Assembly (NCBI GenBank): GCA_029212405.1
Contig: JARGNR010000002.1
Coordinates: 62,001 to 126,000 of the forward strand
DNA from: Saprospiraceae bacterium
GTDB taxonomy: Bacteria; Bacteroidota; Bacteroidia; Chitinophagales; Saprospiraceae
Direction of reading: 5' to 3'
Length of the DNA: 64,000 nucleotides
The stretch's first letter is position 1; the number at the start of each line of letters is the position of its first letter. This document shows, piece after piece, positions 18,601-27,171 of this stretch. A program made the translations under genes and the position numbers. The notes below the pieces were generated by a model. It had not been told where the DNA came from and searched no databases. It saw nothing but the letters and a program-made list of their open reading frames with translations.

Positions 18601-18737
18601 GTATTAGTATCTATTATACTATAGCTATTGGGCAAAGATCATTGTCAGAACAACGCATAAACATCATTTTTAAATACTTTTATACAAAGAAAACCATTGA
18701 TGTTAGAAAAAATCGAAGTTGATCTGGAAGAATCAGT

Positions 18738-19160
18738 ATGACAAAAAAGAAAAACAAATTCATTGAACGAGAAGTTGAAGTCAATTTTGACGATGAATGG
18801 AAAGTGATCAAATTGGACGAACACAGGTATTATAAACGGGTATCTGGATATGGAGTCAGTGGAGTGGATTTTTTAGCTATTCATCCCATATTTGGGGTCG
18901 TCTTGATAGAAATGAAAAATTATACAAAAGGGAAATCATCTATTCCTAATAAAATTGATCATGTCATGTCAAATAAACAAAATGATACGATACGTTTGAT
19001 CAACATCATTTATAAATATTACCAGAGGCAACGATACTTTAGGGTGTTACAATGGTTAAATTTGGATTATTTATATCCAGAAGAGTGGAAAATCTGGATT
19101 CAGGCAAAGAAGCACATTGACAACAACAATTATTTCTTTTTAGGGGTAGTAGATTATTAG
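18738..19160 (+). CDS. Small protein with a possible PD-(D/E)XK nuclease core
   Basis: I do not recognise a named family. The 140-residue soluble product contains GVDFLAIHPIFG followed by VVLIEMKNYTKG, i.e. an Asp about 13 residues before an E-x-K on a hydrophobic strand, the pattern of PD-(D/E)XK nucleases and NERD-type domains. The C-terminal half is rich in Tyr, Trp and basic residues. Its ATG overlaps the stop of a 13-codon reading frame (18700-18741) in an ATGA arrangement, which may be a leader. It stands alone between divergent operons and shares a bidirectional terminator with the dsbD-like gene. It could be a repair or defence-type nuclease, or an inactive relative. Confidence 0.5.
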   Translation: MTKKKNKFIEREVEVNFDDEWKVIKLDEHRYYKRVSGYGVSGVDFLAIHPIFGVVLIEMKNYTKGKSSIPNKIDHVMSNKQNDTIRLINIIYKYYQRQRYFRVLQWLNLDYLYPEEWKIWIQAKKHIDNNNYFFLGVVDY

Positions 19161-19173
19161 ATACGAAACAAAA

Positions 19174-19207
19174 AACTCGATTGATATTTTCACCAATCGA
19201 GTTTTTT
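19174..19207. terminator. Bidirectional rho-independent terminator
   Basis: A perfect 10-bp stem AACTCGATTG / CAATCGAGTT (19174-19183 and 19194-19203) has an A run before it and a T run after it, so it works for the plus-strand gene ending at 19160 and for the minus-strand dsbD-like gene ending at 19221. Confidence 0.88.
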
Positions 19208-19220
19208 ATTTTAATATTTT

Positions 19221-21836
19221 TTATTTGCTTTGATAATAATCCAAGCCACAATTTAGATATGTTTCATAACTCTTGATGCCATCTTCATAACCTCTAGGAT
19301 GGGTAATAACTTCTTCTTCAGGAGTAACCATGATATAAAGTGGTTGAGAATTCTGGTCAAAGTTTACAACTTGGAAATCGGCCCATTTTCTGCCGACATT
19401 TCGTATTTTCTTGTCGTCTTTAGCAGATATAAAGGTTTCTTCAAGAGGTTCTCGATCATCGGTGTAAAGAGAAATCAAAACTACCTCATCATTTAGAATA
19501 GCTCTTACATTATCGTCTACCCAGATGTTATCTTCTGTTCTTCTACAATTTTGACAACCATGCCCAGTAAAATCAATAAAAGCAGGTTTTCCAACTTCTT
19601 TGGCATATGCCATTCCTTCATAATAATCTTTAAAACAATCGATGTTGTTGGCACATTTTGAAAATGATGGAAACCTTTTTTTAATTTCAGGATCCACCTC
19701 ACCTTTATCCAAGAACATATTGTACATCACTGGTGGTGAAAATCCACTGGTCAACCATAATGAATTATAAATACCCGTGTCTTTATTGATCGTAAACCCA
19801 AAACCAAGATAGATAGCAAGTCCAACAAAAGAGGAAGCAATTAGCTTTCTAGGCATACTCAATTTTTTAATAGGGCTGTCATGTGGAAACTTGATAAACC
19901 CAAAAAGATATATTGCGATTGAAACACTGACAGCAACAAGGATAAACATGAAGGTTTCATATTTTAATATTCCCCAGTGCTGAGTAAGATCTGCAGTTGA
20001 CAAAAACTTAAATGCAAAACCCAATTCTAAGAATCCAAGTACTACTTTGACACTATTCATCCATCCACCTGATCTTGGAAGTGAGTTCAACCATGCTGGA
20101 AATGCGGCAAATAACCCAAAAGGCAGTGCCAATGCAAAGGAAAAGCCAAACATGACGACCAATGGACCAACAAAGCCCCCTTCAGCAGCGGCGACCAATG
20201 CAGAACCAACTATAGGACCAGTACATGAAAATGAAACCAATGCAAGTGTTGCGGCCATAAAGAAGATACCAATCAATCCACCTTTATCTGCCATTTGATC
20301 ACTTTTAGTCGTCCAGGAACTAGGCAATGTAAGTTCATAGTACCCAAAAAACGATCCTGCAAAAAAGATAAATATCAAAAAGAATATTGTATTTGCGATC
20401 CAGTTGGTAGAAAGCGCTTGCAGTGCTTCAGGCCCCAGTGTAACAGTAATGATCAACCCAAGGATTACATATATAATAATGATAGAAAGACCGTAAATCA
20501 GCCCATTCATTAACCCACTTCTCTTGGTATCTTTTGTAAAAAAGCTAACCGTAATTGGAATCATTGGAAAAACACAAGGGGTAAGTAGTGCGGCAAATCC
20601 ACCTAACATACCTGCTATTAGCAACCAAAGGACACTATTGCTATCCTTGGTTTCATCTTTTCCACAATCACTCAATGGATTATCATAGGTCTCTACGATG
20701 GGTGCCCTTGATTGATCTATTTTTCCATCCGCGTTGAAATTGATCGAAGCAATATCATTGACCACTGACCCAAATCCAAAATCAAAATCTACATCTGTCG
20801 GATTTAAACATCTTTTATCATCGCACGTCATAAAAGTTAAATAGCCCGTAAATGGCTTGGTTGGATCGGTAATTTTTACTTTTTGTTTTATGGTATAATC
20901 CTGATCGTCTAAAAACTTAATTACAACATCTACGTCATCTTTCCACATTGGGTCTGGACCTTCCTTTTTATGTCCTTCCTCTATTGCTTTTCCAATCATT
21001 TCTACACCTTCTGCATTTTCATACGTAATGCTAGTAGGGATTGGTCCACCTTCCTCAAGGTATATGGAATATACAGCCCAACCTTCATCAATGGAGGCGT
21101 TAAATATTAATTCATATTCATCATCGCTCAATTGTTTTTTAGAAATATCCCACGTTACAGGCTGAAAGATACCTGAAGGTTTTTCATCTTTTTGCTCTTC
21201 TTCTTGGTCTGCAACACCATTAGCAAATGAGACCGTAATCTTATCTTCAGAAAGGGCAGCATCTTTTGTACTTTCTTCCTTTTGTTCCGTTTCGATAGAT
21301 GAGCTTGCAGACGTAGAATTCGCTTCATCACTACCTCCGCTTCCCAATGTATTCTTTAAGTTAAAAGAAAAGTCAATATCAGCAGGAGGCAAACAGGCTT
21401 TGTTGTCGCATGTCATAAATGTGAGGTATCCTGCAATAGGTTTTGAATAATCAGAAACGGTAACTTTTTGAGTGATTACAAAGTTTTCATCGGATAAAAA
21501 CTTGATCACATTGACTTCAAAAAGTTTATCCATTCCTTCCTTTTTGTGTCCTTTTTCTGTGGCTTTACCATTCAGTTCAGCACCTTGTATATCTTCGAAA
21601 GTGAGCAGTGTTGGTACAGGGCCGTCATCAGAAGTAAATTGCGAATAGACCGTCCAACCATCATCAATATGAGCAGTAAAAACAAGGTTGTGTTCTGTTT
21701 CTGAAAGTTGTTCGGAAGCAAATGTCCATTTTACAGGCTCTAATATCTGTCCTGCTGCAGGAAGAACGAGCGTAAAAATCAGGAATACTATGGATTGAAA
21801 AATTTTCATTTGGATTGGTAGTTTAATTTTGAGCAT
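19221..21836 (-). CDS. DsbD-type thiol:disulfide interchange protein with two N-terminal sensor domains
   Basis: An 871-residue protein. A ribosome-site-like GGAG lies 7 bp before the ATG at 21836; a second ATG at 21809 would also give a good signal peptide (MKIFQSIVFLIFTLVLPAAG). Two tandem DsbD-alpha-like domains follow (about residues 30-165 and 225-355), each ending in a redox Cys motif (TCDNKAC and TCDDKRC). Next comes the multi-helix CcdA/DsbD membrane domain (about 405-690, with LLTPCVFPMIPITV and SFSCTGPIVG holding the membrane cysteines) and a C-terminal thioredoxin domain with Cys761-x2-Cys764 (HGCQNCRR). It carries electrons from cytoplasmic thioredoxin to periplasmic thiol proteins. 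E. coli DsbD has one alpha domain; the duplication here is notable. Confidence 0.9.
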   Translation of the reverse strand: MLKIKLPIQMKIFQSIVFLIFTLVLPAAGQILEPVKWTFASEQLSETEHNLVFTAHIDDGWTVYSQFTSDDGPVPTLLTFEDIQGAELNGKATEKGHKKEGMDKLFEVNVIKFLSDENFVITQKVTVSDYSKPIAGYLTFMTCDNKACLPPADIDFSFNLKNTLGSGGSDEANSTSASSSIETEQKEESTKDAALSEDKITVSFANGVADQEEEQKDEKPSGIFQPVTWDISKKQLSDDEYELIFNASIDEGWAVYSIYLEEGGPIPTSITYENAEGVEMIGKAIEEGHKKEGPDPMWKDDVDVVIKFLDDQDYTIKQKVKITDPTKPFTGYLTFMTCDDKRCLNPTDVDFDFGFGSVVNDIASINFNADGKIDQSRAPIVETYDNPLSDCGKDETKDSNSVLWLLIAGMLGGFAALLTPCVFPMIPITVSFFTKDTKRSGLMNGLIYGLSIIIIYVILGLIITVTLGPEALQALSTNWIANTIFFLIFIFFAGSFFGYYELTLPSSWTTKSDQMADKGGLIGIFFMAATLALVSFSCTGPIVGSALVAAAEGGFVGPLVVMFGFSFALALPFGLFAAFPAWLNSLPRSGGWMNSVKVVLGFLELGFAFKFLSTADLTQHWGILKYETFMFILVAVSVSIAIYLFGFIKFPHDSPIKKLSMPRKLIASSFVGLAIYLGFGFTINKDTGIYNSLWLTSGFSPPVMYNMFLDKGEVDPEIKKRFPSFSKCANNIDCFKDYYEGMAYAKEVGKPAFIDFTGHGCQNCRRTEDNIWVDDNVRAILNDEVVLISLYTDDREPLEETFISAKDDKKIRNVGRKWADFQVVNFDQNSQPLYIMVTPEEEVITHPRGYEDGIKSYETYLNCGLDYYQSK

Positions 21837-21907
21837 CTTTATACTCCAAAGTCTTTGTTAGTTAGAAATTGAGGCCGAAAATATGCATTTTAAGTTACAC
21901 AGAAAAA

Positions 21908-22348
21908 CTAAAAGGCGACATCAAATGCAACATCGGTAGGTGGCAGACATCTTAAATCGTCACAACACATAAATGTTAGCGTTCCTTTTATCGATGATTG
22001 TCCATTTTTCGGTTTAAATTTTTGGGTAAATATGGCTTCTTTTTCAAATTTAATTACCTCAATTTCAAAGAGTTTGCTCATTTTCCGAATCGCCTCTGAT
22101 ACTTCTTTTGTATCTCCTTCCAATACAACTCCCTCTTCATAACTAAACTCTAGGGGTATTGGACCTCCTTCTCCAGTGTGTTGAGAATATATTGCCCATT
22201 TGTCGTCCATTTTTGCAGTTGCTTTGAGTTCATACAAACCATTGTCCACAGACAGAACCTCAAATTCCCACTTTACAGGTTTCAAAATTTGACCAAAAGT
22301 AGAAAAAGAAGTGATGGTACTAAGAAGCAAAATCATAATTGCCCGCAT
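21908..22348 (-). CDS. Stand-alone DsbD-alpha-like periplasmic protein
   Basis: A 146-residue secreted protein (signal peptide to TSFSTFGQ) consisting of one DsbD N-terminal-like domain. It shares the frame LKPVKWEFEV, DDKWAIYSQHTGEGGPIPLEF and CCDDLRCLPPTDVAF with both N-terminal domains of the DsbD homologue 71 bp downstream, including the redox Cys pair and an extra adjacent Cys. It probably receives electrons from the DsbD homologue or substitutes for its sensor domain. Same strand and close spacing suggest one operon, with the single-domain gene first. Confidence 0.82.
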   Translation of the reverse strand: MRAIMILLLSTITSFSTFGQILKPVKWEFEVLSVDNGLYELKATAKMDDKWAIYSQHTGEGGPIPLEFSYEEGVVLEGDTKEVSEAIRKMSKLFEIEVIKFEKEAIFTQKFKPKNGQSSIKGTLTFMCCDDLRCLPPTDVAFDVAF

Positions 22349-22380
22349 ACGTTATGTTTTAAGATTTAGAAATCAAATCA

Positions 22381-22388
22381 CAAAATTA
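22381..22388 (-). promoter_or_regulatory. Putative -7 promoter box of the DsbD operon
   Basis: The minus-strand octamer TAATTTTG fits the Bacteroidota TAnnTTTG consensus, with a TTG 16 bases further upstream, and lies 33-40 bp before the start codon of the single-domain DsbD-like gene. Confidence 0.45.
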
Positions 22389-22557
22389 AATTAAAAACCA
22401 AGTTCAAGTCTCATTCCTAATTCATATTAATTGTTATTTAACGAGAAGCTTTAAAAAATCATAAGGAGTAAAATCTTAGTTTATTTGCTGTTAACTTGAT
22501 TTGAGATCAAGGATTAGATAACATCTTTCTTTACCTTTAACATCAAAACTATAGGGT

Positions 22558-23766
22558 ATGCAGCGACTATTTGGAATATGTATAGTTCTTGTCTTAATTT
22601 CTTGTCAGGATAAAAGCAATACAACAATTTTTGAATCTGTTTTTGAAGGCGGGTCAGAATTGCACCAATCGGTTATTGATCAAAAGGATAAGTTTGAAAT
22701 ACAAATTCTGTTTTCACCCATTGAAAGAAAGGACGATAGTATTCATATAGAGGACCACTTCTTCAACTATCGCCCGGGAGAATATTTTTATCCTGCTAGT
22801 ACCGTCAAGATGCCAGTAGCATTTATGGCATTACAAAAACTAGAAGAACTGCGCTCGGCAGGGATTGCTATTGATCGGAACACCTGGATGAAAATAGATT
22901 CTATTCGACCTCCTCAAACGCCCGTTGTTATGGATTCTACCAATAGAGAAAACAGACCAACTATTGGGCACTATATCGATAAAATTTTTGCGGTTAGTGA
23001 CAATGATGCATATAATCGGCTGTACGAGTTTTGTGGATCGGATTATATCAATGCAGGACTGAGAGGAAAAGGGATATTTACCAACAGTAGAATTATTCAT
23101 AGAGTAGGAGTAGGAGGATTTTCGTATGAAGAAAATAAACATGCACCACCGATTCATTTTTTGGACAAAGAAGAGAATACAATATTCACCAATTCCTCCA
23201 CTTTTGCTCAAGGGAATCACTTAACGATTGTAGAAAACACACAAAAAGGTGTTGCCTTTATTACCAATGAAGGAGAGAAAGAAAACACGCCGTTTGATTT
23301 TAGCAAAAAAAACTTTATTAATATTAATGATCTTCAAGAGTCTTTGAAACGCGTCGTATTTCCAGAATTATTTCATCCTGAAGAGCGATACAAGATGAGT
23401 GAAAATGATAGATTGTTTGTTGTGGAATCAATGGCAAAACTTCCTAAAGACCACCCCTATTTAAATGAAATGAAAGAAGAATATTACGATGGTTATGTGA
23501 AATTTTTTCTTTTCGGCGATTCTAAAAACCCCATACCAGAACACATAAAGATCAGAAATAAAGTAGGATTTGCATATGGATACTTGACAGACTGCGCCTA
23601 TATCCAAGACACGAAAGAAGGAATTGAATATTTTCTGACGGCCACGATCCACGTAAACGAAAATCAGACGTACAATGATGGAGTCTATGAATATGACGAA
23701 GTAGGAATTCCTTTTTTGGCGGAAACAGGAAGGTTATTCCATAAGTATATGATTAAAAACAAATAA
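22558..23766 (+). CDS. Class A beta-lactamase-related serine hydrolase (lipoprotein)
   Basis: A 402-residue lipoprotein (lipobox LISC, Cys16). The penicillin-recognising fold is shown by the catalytic S-x-x-K motif (Ser81-T-V-Lys84 in YPASTVKMPVAF), the SDN motif at 147-149 (AVSDNDAYN) and a KTG-like strand NKVGFAYG. The protein is much longer than a class A beta-lactamase (about 290), with an insertion after the SDN motif, and it lacks an obvious omega-loop ExxLN. It may therefore be a peptidase/esterase of the cell envelope rather than a resistance enzyme. The next gene starts 1 bp after its stop. Confidence 0.82.
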   Translation: MQRLFGICIVLVLISCQDKSNTTIFESVFEGGSELHQSVIDQKDKFEIQILFSPIERKDDSIHIEDHFFNYRPGEYFYPASTVKMPVAFMALQKLEELRSAGIAIDRNTWMKIDSIRPPQTPVVMDSTNRENRPTIGHYIDKIFAVSDNDAYNRLYEFCGSDYINAGLRGKGIFTNSRIIHRVGVGGFSYEENKHAPPIHFLDKEENTIFTNSSTFAQGNHLTIVENTQKGVAFITNEGEKENTPFDFSKKNFININDLQESLKRVVFPELFHPEERYKMSENDRLFVVESMAKLPKDHPYLNEMKEEYYDGYVKFFLFGDSKNPIPEHIKIRNKVGFAYGYLTDCAYIQDTKEGIEYFLTATIHVNENQTYNDGVYEYDEVGIPFLAETGRLFHKYMIKNK

Positions 23767-23767
23767 A

Positions 23768-24307
23768 ATGAATATAGAAAACTTAAAATATCCAATTGGG
23801 AAGTACAACCCAGGTGAGATTAAAATGGATGTCATCAAGGAATGGATTGAAGAACTGCGAACGTTTCCTTCCGGATTAGAAGAAGTATTATCGCAGGTAG
23901 ATCATGACAGTTTATTATATACTTACAGGCCAGGGGGGTGGAATATCCAACAATTAGTTCATCACCTAGCCGACAGTCATATGAACTCACTTATCCGTTT
24001 CAAGTTGGCGCTTACAGAAGACAACCCAATAATTAAGCCTTATTTAGAAGCTCAATGGTCAGAAATGTATGATGTTCATCATGTATCAATTGAATCCTCC
24101 ATCAAGATTCTTAAAGGGGTACATGCACGGTTATCCAGCTTGCTTTCAAACATGAGCATATTGGATTTTGCAAAAACCTATACGCATCCAGAACATGGTA
24201 AGTCGCTGGACCTTGCTTTTACAGTGGGAATGTATGCGTGGCATGGAAACCATCATCTAGAGCACATCAAAGCAGCCAATCAATTCCAAAAGATCAAATG
24301 GGACTAA
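23768..24307 (+). CDS. DinB-superfamily protein, YfiT/BstA-like
   Basis: A 179-residue soluble protein with the four-helix DinB fold and the YfiT-type metal site: WNIQQLVHHLADSHMN and WHGNHHLEHI supply the histidines, and the N-terminus LKYPIGKYNPGE matches the YfiT subgroup. YfiT-type proteins are metal-dependent and include bacillithiol S-transferases. The gene is co-transcribed with the serine hydrolase (1-bp gap) and ends 4 bp from the convergent plug/vWA gene, leaving no room for a separate terminator. Confidence 0.85.
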   Translation: MNIENLKYPIGKYNPGEIKMDVIKEWIEELRTFPSGLEEVLSQVDHDSLLYTYRPGGWNIQQLVHHLADSHMNSLIRFKLALTEDNPIIKPYLEAQWSEMYDVHHVSIESSIKILKGVHARLSSLLSNMSILDFAKTYTHPEHGKSLDLAFTVGMYAWHGNHHLEHIKAANQFQKIKWD

Positions 24308-24311
24308 TGGA

Positions 24312-26159
24312 TTATTTTAATAAAATAATTTGTTTGCTACTCACCTTATCTCCCAGTTGAATTCGAATGGTATAGATTCCGTTGACAAAATCAACCATTT
24401 CAATTCTAGTTTCTTTGTCTGTAGGAGAGATGGATTGGACCATCATTCCATTGGCACTGTAGATCTTTATAGCATCAGGCACTTCATTGGTTTTCACATT
24501 CACATATTGTGTGGCTGGATTGGGATAGACGGAAACAATAAGTTCTGTTTCTTGATCCGTCGCTTCACAAGAGTAAGATTTACTAAATTGAGAAATTAAT
24601 CTGACAAGACAATCGTTTAATTTTTCAACTTCATAGTCATCTACTACAGGGTCCAAGTGTGGGTTTCCAATTCCACTATCATCGGTAATAAATACATAGG
24701 TTCCATTGGTAAGTATTGCCATAAATTTCATCAAAAACTCTGTCTCTCTTCCAATTCCACTAGCAGTAATAGGAATCAACTTAATGCCTTTTTGAGCAGC
24801 TTCTTTTATCTGAGATCTTATTTGAAGCATTGTTTTGTTGTCTTCATGTGGAGGGGCGTCCAGAATAAGAAAAACAATTTTAAGAGCATCAGTTCGCCAA
24901 GATAAATTTAGTGTTTCCTCCAATGCTGCGTCTACGGCCTCTGGCATATCACCGCCACCATTCGAGTTTTGATCTTTAATGAAACTTAGTGTTTGATTGA
25001 TGTCAGAAGAGATGGGAGATATTCGGGTCAAATATTCATCTTTGGTATCTCGATAAAAAACGGATCCGAGTTTAAAGTCAATAGATTCATTGGTATCCTT
25101 TATTCTTGTGATTACATCCAGCAATTCAGATTTCAAGTAATTGATTTCATCATTCATTGAACTGGTGGCATCAACAGTGAATACAATATCCATTTTATCT
25201 GGACTGAAACAATTCTTATTCAGAACAAAGGTATTGCTACCGTTTTCAATCCTTTTTATATCTCTTCTTAGTTCTCGGCCTACTTTGATATAGACTGCTG
25301 ATTGGTTTTTTGTTAATGCATTTTCCCACAATTCTGCTCTTCCTGAGTTGTCTGTATATGAAGACCAGATTACTTCTTCTTCCTCATCTAAAAGTTGAAC
25401 GAGCTCGTTTGCTAATACTGAATTGTTCTCATTTATTACTAAGACGCTAAATCGACTTGTGGGATGGATTTCGAATCGATCCATCATAATACGATAGTTT
25501 TCTTCTTCCAAAAGGGAGAGCCAATCTTTCCAATTGTGTAGATCATTCCATTCTCCGGCGGTCATTTGTCCAGACTCTGGAAGTTGTATTGTGGATTCAC
25601 TCAGCCCAGCTGTTTTTACTCCATCTATGTAGTATACAGAAGCATCACTTCGAGCACCACGAATTCTAACGTCAGTCATTGGGCTAGATGCAAAACCTGC
25701 TGGTGCGGTCTTTATGTCACCAATTCTTTTAGTTGGTAAAGACCGAATTGCATCACTAGTTATAGTTGATTTACTAGCAGTCTTGTCCGGTTCAATCAAG
25801 GGCAACTTATATTCAACAATTTCAACAGCATCCATAAGAACACCTTCAGAAAGACTGAAATCCAATCTATTTGTTCTACCTGCTTTCACTACAACTGAAA
25901 CTTGTCTTTGAGGAGTATATCCAATGTAACTTGCTTCTACATCATAGGTTCCTGGATCGATATCTGAGAAAAAGAAATTTCCATCCAAATCGGTTTCTAC
26001 GCCTAAGATGAGCACGTCTTTTTTATAGAGTGCTACCGTTCCAAAGAGAATCGACTCTCCTGTGGCAGCATCGATTACTTTGCCTTCTAATGAAGTTTGG
26101 GAATATGATAAAGTATACGCTGATAAAAATACAATAAGAGTGTAAATGGCTGATTTCAT
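24312..26159 (-). CDS. Secreted plug-like/vWA fusion protein with T9SS sorting domain
   Basis: A 615-residue protein with a signal peptide (to SYSQ), a carboxypeptidase-regulatory-like beta-sandwich (about residues 22-110, LEGKVIDAATGESI), a segment resembling a TonB-receptor plug (about 118-200, SDAIRSLPTKRIGDI, VRIRGARSDASVYYIDGV), a linker domain, a von Willebrand A domain (about 320-500) with a MIDAS-like DATSS and GGGDMPEAVDAAL, and a C-terminal T9SS domain (from about 548, VYPNPATQYVNV). There is no beta-barrel, so it cannot be a transporter. It is probably a cell-surface or released adhesion-type protein; the plug-like part may mediate binding to another outer-membrane protein. Confidence 0.82.
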   Translation of the reverse strand: MKSAIYTLIVFLSAYTLSYSQTSLEGKVIDAATGESILFGTVALYKKDVLILGVETDLDGNFFFSDIDPGTYDVEASYIGYTPQRQVSVVVKAGRTNRLDFSLSEGVLMDAVEIVEYKLPLIEPDKTASKSTITSDAIRSLPTKRIGDIKTAPAGFASSPMTDVRIRGARSDASVYYIDGVKTAGLSESTIQLPESGQMTAGEWNDLHNWKDWLSLLEEENYRIMMDRFEIHPTSRFSVLVINENNSVLANELVQLLDEEEEVIWSSYTDNSGRAELWENALTKNQSAVYIKVGRELRRDIKRIENGSNTFVLNKNCFSPDKMDIVFTVDATSSMNDEINYLKSELLDVITRIKDTNESIDFKLGSVFYRDTKDEYLTRISPISSDINQTLSFIKDQNSNGGGDMPEAVDAALEETLNLSWRTDALKIVFLILDAPPHEDNKTMLQIRSQIKEAAQKGIKLIPITASGIGRETEFLMKFMAILTNGTYVFITDDSGIGNPHLDPVVDDYEVEKLNDCLVRLISQFSKSYSCEATDQETELIVSVYPNPATQYVNVKTNEVPDAIKIYSANGMMVQSISPTDKETRIEMVDFVNGIYTIRIQLGDKVSSKQIILLK

Positions 26160-26261
26160 TTGAATTATTGATTTCTGAATAATTAAGACACACCAATAAG
26201 ACGATGAAATAGGGATAAGTGCATAAAAACTTTGTTAAAAAATATGTTTTTATTGATTTGA

Positions 26262-26297
26262 AACAAAAAACCCCGAGTTTTTTGGATTAACTCAGGG
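26262..26297 (-). terminator. Rho-independent terminator of the Omp28 operon
   Basis: On the minus strand the stem CCCTGAGTT / AACTCGGGG (9 pairs, one wobble) is followed by TTTTTT. It lies 26 bp beyond the stop of the Omp28-like gene. Confidence 0.85.
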
Positions 26298-26322
26298 CGT
26301 ACTTTTTACTTAAAAAAGAGAA

Positions 26323-27153
26323 TTAGTCTTTCAAGTGCGTTTGTCCAGCTTGTAATACTTCTTCAGATTCTCCTTCTGTATTGGCGATAAATGCAACCAC
26401 TTCAATATGATCGTCATTCCATAATCCAGTATCATCTTCTGGTACCGTATACGTATATTGTTTAGAAACAGGTTTGCCTTGTTCCAATATACTAGCAAAT
26501 TGATCGCCATCATAGTTGGTAATAATTTCTCTAAGGACGTGCTTGTGCGTATATTCTTCTATGATGGTGTTTTGATCATCTTGTGCATCTACTATTTCGC
26601 TTTCTGTAAGCATTATAGTGACCTTAAACTCTCCACTTAAGTCTTCAAGAGCCAACGCACCAACAGTGATGTCTAATGCTCGTGTCTCGGGATCATAAGA
26701 TTTGGTAATAGACAATTCCAAAACTTGGGGCTTTTCCAGTTCTCTTTCAAAATAACCCTGCCATTGTCCATTAAACGAATTTCCCCAATCTCCTTCCAAT
26801 TCATCAAAGAACACTCTATTGAAATACGCAGCAGGTTTTCCCAAATACGGCTTTAAGAAGTTTTCCAGATCAATCGCATCTTGATTTCTAAAATCGTATT
26901 TACTTTCATCCAGAGGTTTGGTCAAATCAGTTCCATGAACTCCTACAATCACAATATTATCTGGATACAGCGTAGCGATGGAAGACAATCGTTCAGAACC
27001 CGCTGGACAATTTGGGCAACGCACTCCTGTCAACTCTTCCACTAAAATTACTCTTCCAGATTGAATCGGGTCAAAGACAGGAATAACAACCATTTTTTCT
27101 TCGCATGCTCCAAAGAAAATGATCAAGCCAATTAAACATAATATATTTTTCAT
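26323..27153 (-). CDS. Omp28-related lipoprotein with thioredoxin-like CxxC
   Basis: A 276-residue lipoprotein (lipobox FGAC, Cys17). The segment VILVEELTGVRCPNCPAG with Cys46-x2-Cys49 is typical of Omp28-type proteins, which have a thioredoxin-like N-terminal domain followed by a beta-rich C-terminal domain. It probably works at the outer membrane in a thiol-redox or binding role. It starts 18 bp after the DUF6029 barrel gene, and a TlpA-like thioredoxin lies divergently upstream, forming a redox-themed cluster. Confidence 0.85.
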   Translation of the reverse strand: MKNILCLIGLIIFFGACEEKMVVIPVFDPIQSGRVILVEELTGVRCPNCPAGSERLSSIATLYPDNIVIVGVHGTDLTKPLDESKYDFRNQDAIDLENFLKPYLGKPAAYFNRVFFDELEGDWGNSFNGQWQGYFERELEKPQVLELSITKSYDPETRALDITVGALALEDLSGEFKVTIMLTESEIVDAQDDQNTIIEEYTHKHVLREIITNYDGDQFASILEQGKPVSKQYTYTVPEDDTGLWNDDHIEVVAFIANTEGESEEVLQAGQTHLKD

Positions 27154-27171
27154 TTCAATTGATTTACTTGT

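Noticed and set aside
22558-23766. Antibiotic-resistance beta-lactamase
   Set aside because: The S-x-x-K and SDN motifs fit, but the protein is longer, a lipoprotein, and no clear omega-loop glutamate motif is seen. It is better described as a beta-lactamase-related serine hydrolase.
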